A stretch of DNA of 9,062 nucleotides from Treponema sp. (GTDB lineage Bacteria; Spirochaetota; Spirochaetia; Treponematales; Breznakiellaceae), in contig JAITES010000244.1 of the NCBI GenBank assembly GCA_031281925.1, positions 1 to 9,062 of the forward strand, read 5' to 3'. Positions 1-5,094 of this stretch are shown here, in pieces. Within the stretch, counting starts at the first letter, position 1. Each line of letters begins with the position of its first letter. A model generated the notes under the pieces. That model searched no databases. It saw only the letters and a program-made list of their open reading frames with translations, and was not told the origin of the DNA. The translations under genes were made by a program, and so were the position numbers.

Positions 1-321
1 GTCCGATCGTATACGGTTGAAGAACGGAGTAGGGGGATTTATACTGTGACAGGAGACATCATTCCCACCTAAGCGAGAGCGAATGTGAGAATGGTAGAGG
101 AGGCGATACGAATGAGTGATGTGACACTGGAACAGGTACTTGAGAGGACAGGGCTTACGGCTAAATGGGAAGCCAGAGGTGAAGCGCGGGGAGAGGCCCG
201 GGGTAAGATGGAAGGCAAGCGTGAAGTAGCCAAAAAACTTATAAACATAGGGCTGCCTCTTGAACAGATTGCCCAGGTTACCGGGCTGGACATTGAAACT
301 CTTACGCAATACAGAGAATAG
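1..321 (+). pseudogene. Remnant of an Rpn-family (PD-(D/E)XK nuclease / putative transposase) gene, 3' part
   Basis: One reading frame is open from base 1 to a TAA at 70-72 and then continues in the same frame to a TAG at 319-321. The part before the TAA ends in GIYTVTGDIIPT, which resembles the segment following the catalytic region in Rpn/PDDEXK transposase-like proteins. The part after it reads MSDVTLEQVLERTGLTAKWE, then three EARG units, then a helical end (KKLINIGLPLEQIAQVTGLD), which is the typical C-terminal tail of these proteins. Intact homologues, from memory, have several dozen residues between these two blocks, so an internal deletion is likely as well as the stop. A GTG at 85 could start a 78-residue product, but no convincing ribosome binding site precedes it and the catalytic domain would be absent. 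The 5' part lies outside the window, so it is possible, though less likely, that a real gene ends at 72. Family assignment is from recall of the tail and was not searched. Confidence 0.6.
169..204 (+). repeat. Three tandem 12-bp units encoding EARG
   Basis: The units 169-180, 181-192 and 193-204 each encode Glu-Ala-Arg-Gly but differ at third codon positions and in Arg and Gly codon choice. The protein repeat is therefore more exact than the DNA repeat. Such EARG/EAKG runs are a normal, length-variable linker in the C-terminal tail of Rpn-like proteins. Confidence 0.8.
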
Positions 322-336
322 TTCGCTTTTTTCCTC

Positions 337-372
337 TTGCATTTTAACCTATACTGTTGTATAGTACCTGTA
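337..372 (+). promoter_or_regulatory. Candidate promoter abutting the ATG of the radical SAM gene
   Basis: A TTGCAT at 337-342 is followed, 17 bases later, by TATAGT at 360-365, which matches the sigma-70 -10 consensus at five of six positions. The -35 match is weak, essentially only TTG. The expected transcription start, about seven bases after the -10 box, falls on the ATG at 372. No Shine-Dalgarno sequence is present before that ATG, which fits a leaderless transcript. Promoter function is inferred from sequence only. Confidence 0.45.
349..364. repeat. Inverted repeat overlapping the -10 box (possible operator)
   Basis: The arms CTATAC (349-354) and GTATAG (359-364) are perfect reverse complements around a 4-base centre, TGTT. 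The right arm covers most of the TATAGT -10 box and the left arm lies in the -35/-10 spacer. A repressor bound here would block RNA polymerase. The arms are short and AT-rich, so chance is possible. No regulator gene is visible nearby. Confidence 0.35.
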
Positions 373-1661
373 TGGCTGAAATGCTGGAACTGGGTGAAAA
401 AATTTCCATTCTTGCCGGGGCGGCAAAGTATGACGCTTCCTGCGCCTCTTCGGGCAGTGAGGGGCGGCACGGGAAGACGGGAGAAGGGGGCTTTGGTTCC
501 ACTTTCGCGGCGGGGGTTTGCCACTCCTGGACTGAGGACGGCAGGTGTGTGAGCCTCCTCAAGGTGCTCTTTTCCAATGTCTGCCGTTTTGACTGCGCGT
601 ACTGTGTGAACCGCTCTTCAGCGGATGTTAAACGCAGCAGCTTTACCGTCCGGGAACTGGTGGATCTGACAATCGAATTCTATAAGCGCAATTATATCGA
701 AGGGCTGTTCCTCTCTTCCGGGATCTTTGCAGATCCGGACATTGTGATGGAAAAACTCATTGAGGTTGCAAAAACCCTGCGCACCGAAGCGGGTTTCGGC
801 GCGTATATCCATCTCAAGATAATTCCCGGCGCGGGGGAGCGGCTTATCAGGGAGGCGGGGATCTGGGCGGACAGGCTCAGTGTCAACATAGAGCTGCCTA
901 CCGATAAAAGTCTGCAGCATCTGGCGCCCCAAAAGTCAGGCAGGGTGATCCTTGGGGCCATGGGGGATTTTTCGGCCCTGAACAGTCAGTTTGAAGAAGA
1001 CCGCCGCAGGAGCCGTTTTTCTCCTTCCGGCAAAAATTCCGCGCCTCTCTTTGCCCCGGCGGGGCAGAGTACCCAGCTTATTGTCGGGGCAAGCGCGGAG
1101 GATGACAGAACCATTGTCAATCTTTCAAGTTCCCTCTACCGGAAATTCGCCCTCCGCAGGGTCTACTATTCGGCCTTTACCCCTGTCGGGAGGGGCTACG
1201 GGAAGAGTGACTCCAGGCTTCCCGATATTGCGTTTCCGCCCCTGATCCGGGAACACAGGCTCTACCAGGCGGACTGGCTGCTCCGGTTTTACCATTTTTC
1301 CGCGGGAGAAATTCTCGATGAAGATTCCGCCTTTCTCGATCCCCACATCGACCCGAAAACCGCCTGGGCTCTCAAGCATATGGACTGGTTTCCCATAGAG
1401 ATCAACAGGGCTTCCTACGAGGAACTCCTCCGGGTTCCCGGTATCGGCGCAAAAAGCGCCCGCAGGATCATTGAAACCCGGCGTTCCCGTTCCATAGATT
1501 TGGACGGCCTCCGCCGCCTTGGGGCCGTGATGAAACGCGCCCGTTATTTTGTCAGCGCGGGGGGCCGTTTCCTTGAACGCCCGGAAGATCCGGCCCGTAT
1601 CCGCAGAATCCTTGCGGATCAGGACGGGGCAGGTCTTCAGCTGCCTCTCTTTGAATTTTAA
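372..1661 (+). CDS. Putative DNA modification/repair radical SAM protein with C-terminal helix-hairpin-helix
   Basis: From ATG 372 the product has 429 residues. It carries the radical SAM cluster motif CRFDCAYC (Cys71, Cys75, Cys78), which should bind a 4Fe-4S cluster and cleave S-adenosylmethionine. Before it are family blocks KYDASCASSGS (about 19-29) and GVCHSWTEDGRCVSLLK (about 48-64), giving three further cysteines (24, 50, 59). The C-terminus has a helix-hairpin-helix DNA-binding motif, VPGIGAKSA (355-363), as expected for a protein acting on DNA. This layout fits the family named 'putative DNA modification/repair radical SAM protein', normally encoded beside a DUF4130 or uracil-DNA-glycosylase-linked protein, as it is here. 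The substrate is not known. A TTG at 357 could add five residues (MYSTC), but it would lie upstream of the predicted transcription start. ATG 381 is another option. The gene is cytoplasmic by lack of any signal peptide. Confidence 0.88.
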   Translation: MAEMLELGEKISILAGAAKYDASCASSGSEGRHGKTGEGGFGSTFAAGVCHSWTEDGRCVSLLKVLFSNVCRFDCAYCVNRSSADVKRSSFTVRELVDLTIEFYKRNYIEGLFLSSGIFADPDIVMEKLIEVAKTLRTEAGFGAYIHLKIIPGAGERLIREAGIWADRLSVNIELPTDKSLQHLAPQKSGRVILGAMGDFSALNSQFEEDRRRSRFSPSGKNSAPLFAPAGQSTQLIVGASAEDDRTIVNLSSSLYRKFALRRVYYSAFTPVGRGYGKSDSRLPDIAFPPLIREHRLYQADWLLRFYHFSAGEILDEDSAFLDPHIDPKTAWALKHMDWFPIEINRASYEELLRVPGIGAKSARRIIETRRSRSIDLDGLRRLGAVMKRARYFVSAGGRFLERPEDPARIRRILADQDGAGLQLPLFEF

Positions 1662-1697
1662 TGGGGAGGGAAGTTTTGCCCTGCCGGGTTAGCGTTC

Positions 1698-2576
1698 ATG
1701 AATGAATTTTCAGGGCCGGTATTCTACGACGGAACTCTCGAAGGGCTTTTTTCGGTTCTGGGCAGGGCATGGAAACACGGCAGGGCGCCTGCCGCGGTGC
1801 TCCCCCGGTACAGGCGGAATGAAGCCATGCAGGACTCTCCTGTGGAAGGCTCCCTCTTCCAGTCCCTGCCGGATGAAGTTCCCGCGGAAGAAACGGAAAG
1901 CGGCGGGGAAAACGGTGTTGGAGAAGTGCTCTTTGAACTTTCATGTACGGCCCATGAAGCCTTTGTCTGCGGCTGGATGAGCGAACTGCCCATAGAGACG
2001 GAGATTATACGCTATGCCTTTGGGGTGCTCTCCGCGGCCAGGGCGGCCGATCCGTACCACCGGACGGGGTCACAGCAGGCCAGGGAAGGAGCCGAAAGGG
2101 CATCCCGGAACCGTCTCGATCCCGACGCGCGAACCGTGCTGGAAACAGCGTTCAAGGTGGGGCGGGAAATAGACCGGCTCAAAGGGCTCCTGCGTTTCAG
2201 TCCCGGTGACACAGGCGTCTATACCGCCCGCTGTTCACCGGATTATTTTGTACTACCCGCGCTGGCCGATCACTTCTGCCGCCGTTTCGCCGGGAGTCCC
2301 TGGGCCCTCATCGACGAGAAACGGCGCCTTGTCCTTCTCCGGCCCGCGGGCGGGGAAGCCTGTCTTCTGCCTCTGGATGAAGGGCAGGCCCGCCTTTATC
2401 CGCCTGAGTCTCCGCCTTGTTTGGCTTTTCCTGGCCGGGCCGGGGAAAACGATCCCTGGGAACATCTGTGGAAGCATTACTTCAAAACCATCAACAATCC
2501 CGCACGGGAAAACCCCTGTCTTCAACGCCGCTTCATGCCCCGGCGCTACTGGAAATACCTTCCCGAAAAACAGTAG
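1698..2576 (+). CDS. DUF4130-type probable DNA metabolism protein, partner of the radical SAM gene
   Basis: The 292-residue product begins with FYDGTLEGLFSVLGRAW and ends with LWKHYFKTINNPARENPCLQRRFMPRRYWKYLPEKQ (in part), the hallmark ends of the DUF4130 / 'probable DNA metabolism protein' family. In some bacteria this domain is fused to a uracil-DNA glycosylase-like domain. No such domain follows here, since the protein stops right after the YWKYLPE signature. Residues about 50-75 (ETESGGENGVGE) look like a low-complexity insertion. The gene sits 36 bases after the radical SAM stop, in the same frame, so the two are probably co-transcribed. ATG 1698 is the only in-frame start after the upstream stop. 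The purine-rich GGGGAGGG at 1663-1670 lies about 28 bases away, too far for an ordinary ribosome binding site. Biochemical function is unknown, and a role in DNA repair is an inference from family context. Confidence 0.85.
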   Translation: MNEFSGPVFYDGTLEGLFSVLGRAWKHGRAPAAVLPRYRRNEAMQDSPVEGSLFQSLPDEVPAEETESGGENGVGEVLFELSCTAHEAFVCGWMSELPIETEIIRYAFGVLSAARAADPYHRTGSQQAREGAERASRNRLDPDARTVLETAFKVGREIDRLKGLLRFSPGDTGVYTARCSPDYFVLPALADHFCRRFAGSPWALIDEKRRLVLLRPAGGEACLLPLDEGQARLYPPESPPCLAFPGRAGENDPWEHLWKHYFKTINNPARENPCLQRRFMPRRYWKYLPEKQ

Positions 2577-2685
2577 GAAGTCCGTGTAACCCGGCTCAAC
2601 TGTGTATTTTTTACTGAATAGCATAAGCAAATGGTTTTTTGTATAGTTGAATTAGTTTTGAAGATACTTTAATTCGGAGGCATGC
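2577..2685 (+). promoter_or_regulatory. AT-rich intergenic region with candidate promoter for the efflux operon
   Basis: This 109-base gap is much richer in A and T than the flanking genes. It holds TATAGT at 2642-2647 as a possible -10 box, inside a 9-mer TTGTATAGT (2639-2647) that also occurs at 357-365 before the radical SAM gene. No good -35 lies 17 bases before it (TAGCAT at 2619-2624). An alternative is TTGTAT (2639-2644) as -35 with GATACT (2663-2668) as -10. No convincing rho-independent terminator for the upstream pair was found: ACAGT (2570-2574) and ACTGT (2599-2603) can pair before a T-rich stretch, but the loop is long. Confidence 0.4.
2675..2680 (+). promoter_or_regulatory. Ribosome binding site deciding the start of the TolC-family gene
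   Basis: CGGAGG lies five bases before ATG 2686. A second ATG at 2682 is out of frame with the gene and only one base from this site, so 2686 is preferred. The signal peptide reading that follows 2686 supports this. Confidence 0.75.
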
Positions 2686-4008
2686 ATGAGGTTTTTTCCC
2701 CGCAGGGGGATGTGTTTGTTCTTTCTTTTCATCCTCTCTATGGCTCTTTTTGGGCAGGAAGAGGAGTCTCTGGCCATCACGCTGGAGGAGGCTGTCCGTA
2801 TGGCCCTGGATACAAGTCTCAATCTGCAAAAATCCAGGCTGGATCTTTCCGATGCCGAATATTCGTCAAAGCATCTGTGGGCTCAGGTTTTTCCTTCCCT
2901 CAGCGCGGGCGGGGGCATCAGTTACGGAACCGGCCTTTTTGTCGATCCCGGTTTTAAGGCCGATGCCGCCAATTTCGGCTACAGCCTTTCCGCCGGTGTC
3001 TCACTGGGCCTCAATGCGGGGATTCCCTACCGGATGAAGGGTATCAGGCTTGCCTATGAGGGGGCCCTTCTCTCCTACGATGATGCATGCAGGCAGCTTG
3101 AAATTCAGGTGACCAAGGCTTTCTATACCCTGATTGCGGAGCGGGAAAATGTTTCACACAAGCAGGATGCCCTGAATCTTGCGGAACGGCAGCTTGAAAA
3201 GGCCAGGATCAGCTATGAAAACGGTTTTACCGGGGAACTCAGCCTTCTCAACAGCCGGCTGGCCGTGGAGGTGGCCCGTTCCGATCTGAGCGGCGCCCGT
3301 TCTTCGGCCGAGCAGAATCTTGCTTCGTTTCTCGACCTTATCGGTCTTGAGCGGCAGGCTGTTCATCTTGAAGGAGAAATTGAAGTAAGTCCCGTAAAGG
3401 CGGACAGCGAATTCCTCATTGCCCGGTATCTTTCCGGGCGGCCGGATATTGCGGAGAAGCGGCTTGCCCTTGAATCCGCGGAGAATACCCGGAAGCAGGA
3501 CAGCATTGGGGAGAGGGCTCCTTCCCTGAGGCTCGCCGCCGATTGGGGAGGCCGGGGCAACGGGGGAGAAGACGGCAAATTCACCGATTCGGTGTCGGGC
3601 TCCGTGTCGCTGAGTATCCCCATCAATCCCTGGATTCCGGGGACTACGGAAAACCAGACTCTGCGCAAGGCGGGATCCGCTGTTGAAAAAGCCAGGCTGG
3701 ATCTGAAAAGCGCGGAAACCAGCGCTGCCCAGGAGATTCGTACCCTGACGATGAAGCTGGAAAGTTCCCTGGAGGCCCTGGAGATCAACAGGCTCAGGCT
3801 AGAAATTGCCCGGCGGAACCATGAATTGTCGGAACAGGGTTTTCAAAACGGCACGGTAGAGTCCCTGTCCCTGGAGGATGCCCGTAAGAGTCTCAATGAG
3901 GCCCGGTATTCCCTGCTTCAGAGTGAACTTTCCTGTCTTACAACGGTGCTGGATCTTGCCGCGGCGGTGAATACGGACTGGCGGGAGTTGATGCGTCATG
4001 AAGAGTGA
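2686..4008 (+). CDS. TolC-family outer membrane efflux protein
   Basis: This 440-residue protein would form the trimeric outer-membrane channel and periplasmic tunnel of an efflux system. It opens with a signal peptide: positively charged start (RFFPRRG), hydrophobic core CLFFLFILSMAL, probable cleavage after FG at residues 22-23. The OEP signature block ITLEEAVRMALDTSLNLQKS follows. The two repeated halves typical of TolC are visible: a helix with ISYENGFTGELSLLNSR and its counterpart EQGFQNGTVESLSLEDARKS, each flanked by long heptad-rich helices such as VEKARLDLKSAETSAAQEI. Length is normal for the family. It is the first gene of a same-strand set with the adaptor and RND pump. In spirochaetes the Borrelia Bes system has, as I recall, the same gene order (channel, adaptor, pump). 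A lipobox is not present, so lipid anchoring is unlikely. The exported substrate cannot be read from the sequence. Confidence 0.92.
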   Translation: MRFFPRRGMCLFFLFILSMALFGQEEESLAITLEEAVRMALDTSLNLQKSRLDLSDAEYSSKHLWAQVFPSLSAGGGISYGTGLFVDPGFKADAANFGYSLSAGVSLGLNAGIPYRMKGIRLAYEGALLSYDDACRQLEIQVTKAFYTLIAERENVSHKQDALNLAERQLEKARISYENGFTGELSLLNSRLAVEVARSDLSGARSSAEQNLASFLDLIGLERQAVHLEGEIEVSPVKADSEFLIARYLSGRPDIAEKRLALESAENTRKQDSIGERAPSLRLAADWGGRGNGGEDGKFTDSVSGSVSLSIPINPWIPGTTENQTLRKAGSAVEKARLDLKSAETSAAQEIRTLTMKLESSLEALEINRLRLEIARRNHELSEQGFQNGTVESLSLEDARKSLNEARYSLLQSELSCLTTVLDLAAAVNTDWRELMRHEE

Positions 4009-4011
4009 GCT

Positions 4012-4040
4012 TGTTCCAAAACTCAGGTTTTTTTGGAACA
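4012..4040 (+). repeat. Perfect 10-bp inverted repeat between channel and adaptor genes
   Basis: TGTTCCAAAA (4012-4021) and TTTTGGAACA (4031-4040) are exact reverse complements separated by nine bases, starting three bases after the TolC-family stop. The T run lies in the loop and right arm rather than after the stem, so it is not a classical rho-independent terminator. In mRNA it would form a hairpin that could slow 3' decay or lower downstream expression. It may also be a copy of a genome-wide repeat. Confidence 0.75.
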
Positions 4041-4056
4041 GCATCGAGTAAAAATT

Positions 4057-4071
4057 GGGCTGCGGAAGCCC
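4057..4071 (+). repeat. Small GC-rich stem-loop before the adaptor ribosome binding site
   Basis: GGGCT (4057-4061) and AGCCC (4067-4071) can pair around the five-base loop GCGGA. It ends five bases before the GGGAG (4077-4081) that probably serves as ribosome binding site for the GTG at 4088. Any effect on translation is speculative. Confidence 0.4.
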
Positions 4072-4087
4072 ATCCCGGGAGTGAAGA

Positions 4088-5062
4088 GTGAAAAAAAAGT
4101 CGGGTGTCTCCATCGCGGTAACGGTCGTTATTGTTCTGTTGATTCTTCTCTTTGCAGGGCTCAGTGTCCGCATGGTTCTGGCCCGCAGAGCCGGCGGGGA
4201 AACACTTCCGGCCGGAGGTCCTCAACAGGACGCCGCCGGAGGGGAAGGACGGCCCGCACAGGGTTCAACGCAGCGTACCCTTTCCGTGGTGAGGGTGCAT
4301 GAAGTCGATTTGGGAACCATCGAGAACAGCGTGGTGCTCAACGGGGATGTGCTGGCCCGGAATCAGGTGTCCATATACCCCGCGGTCGGGGGCAAGCTTA
4401 CCGAAATCAGGCTGGGCATAGGGGACATGGTATCCGGGGGGGATGTGGTTGCCATGGTCGATCCTTCCCGTCCCGGCGAAAGTTACTCCCTGAGTCCCGT
4501 CATCTCTACGGTGAGCGGCACCATCCTGCAGGTAAACTACAGCGCGGGAGATACGGTAAGTACCGGAGCGGCCCTCTATGTGGTTGGGGATCTCTCCACG
4601 CTGGTGGTGGAAACCTTTGTGCCGGAACGCTTTGCCAATGCCGCCCGCCGGGGACTTTCCGCCCAGGTGATGCTGGAGGCTCTGCCCGGCGAGGTTTTTA
4701 CCACCCTTGTAGATGAACTTTCCCCGGTACTCGATCCTGCAAGCAGAACTCTCAAGATACGGCTCCGCTTTACCAGGGGGGATTCACGGATAAAGGCCGG
4801 CATGTTCGCCACGATAAGCCTTGTAACCAATACCCGATCCGGTGTGCCGGTTGTTCCCCGGCAGGCCCTGATCAACACCTACGGCAGGTGGATCGTTTTC
4901 ATTACGGATGAAGGGAACACGGCCCGCCGCCGGGAAGTGCAGCCCGGGCTTGAGAATGAGGAACTGGTTGAGATTCTGGAAGGAATTGAAACCGGGGAGA
5001 AGGTTGTTGTCGCGGGCCAGAATTTTTTGAGCGACGGGGATCCTGTCAGGCTGGTTGAATGA
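4088..5062 (+). CDS. RND efflux periplasmic adaptor (membrane fusion protein), short form without alpha-hairpin
   Basis: The 324-residue product would bridge the inner-membrane RND pump and the TolC-like channel. An N-terminal signal anchor (about residues 7-32, AVTVVIVLLILLFAGL) is followed by a Gly/Ala/Gln-rich linker (36-62). Two half-lipoyl segments come next: YPAVGGKLTEIRLGIGDMVSGGDVVAMVD (97-125, in part) and STVSGTILQVNYSAGDTVSTG (140-160, in part). In most adaptors a coiled-coil hairpin lies between these halves. Here only about a dozen residues do. A beta-barrel part (ETFVPERFANAARRG to AGMFATISL) and a membrane-proximal end (VPRQALINTYGRWIVFI, then GLENEELVEILEGIETGEKVVVAGQ) complete the fold. 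This matches the minimal adaptor type described for Borrelia BesA. GTG 4088 is preceded by GGGAG at 4077-4081 with six bases between, and no ATG is available near. It lies 79 bases after the channel gene. Confidence 0.9.
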   Translation: MKKKSGVSIAVTVVIVLLILLFAGLSVRMVLARRAGGETLPAGGPQQDAAGGEGRPAQGSTQRTLSVVRVHEVDLGTIENSVVLNGDVLARNQVSIYPAVGGKLTEIRLGIGDMVSGGDVVAMVDPSRPGESYSLSPVISTVSGTILQVNYSAGDTVSTGAALYVVGDLSTLVVETFVPERFANAARRGLSAQVMLEALPGEVFTTLVDELSPVLDPASRTLKIRLRFTRGDSRIKAGMFATISLVTNTRSGVPVVPRQALINTYGRWIVFITDEGNTARRREVQPGLENEELVEILEGIETGEKVVVAGQNFLSDGDPVRLVE

Positions 5063-5094
5063 TGAGCATGTCCAAAAGGGGTAGTATTTGAACA
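5063..5094 (+). promoter_or_regulatory. Imperfect inverted repeat enclosing the RND pump ribosome binding site
   Basis: TGTCCAAA (5069-5076) can pair with TTTGAACA (5087-5094) at seven of eight positions. The ten-base loop holds AGGGG (5077-5081), the probable Shine-Dalgarno sequence, and the right arm contains the TTG start codon (5088-5090). Such a fold could limit pump translation. The left side, 5063-5077, also resembles 4006-4021 after the channel gene. Stability is modest and the function is inferred. Confidence 0.4.

Noticed and set aside
311..336. Terminator after the Rpn remnant
   Set aside because: There is a T-rich stretch (327-332), but no stable stem precedes it; AGAG and CTCT can pair only weakly.
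2682..2957. Alternative + strand frame starting at ATG 2682
   Set aside because: It overlaps the TolC-family start but has no signal peptide or family similarity, and its spacing of one base to CGGAGG is too short.
3363..3788. 141-codon minus-strand frame inside the TolC-family gene
   Set aside because: It is Ser/Arg-rich and antisense to a well-supported gene, so it is a shadow of codon bias.
4012..4040. Rho-independent terminator between channel and adaptor
   Set aside because: The stem is perfect, but the T run is inside the loop and right arm and no U tract follows the stem on either strand. It is better described as an inverted repeat of unknown role.
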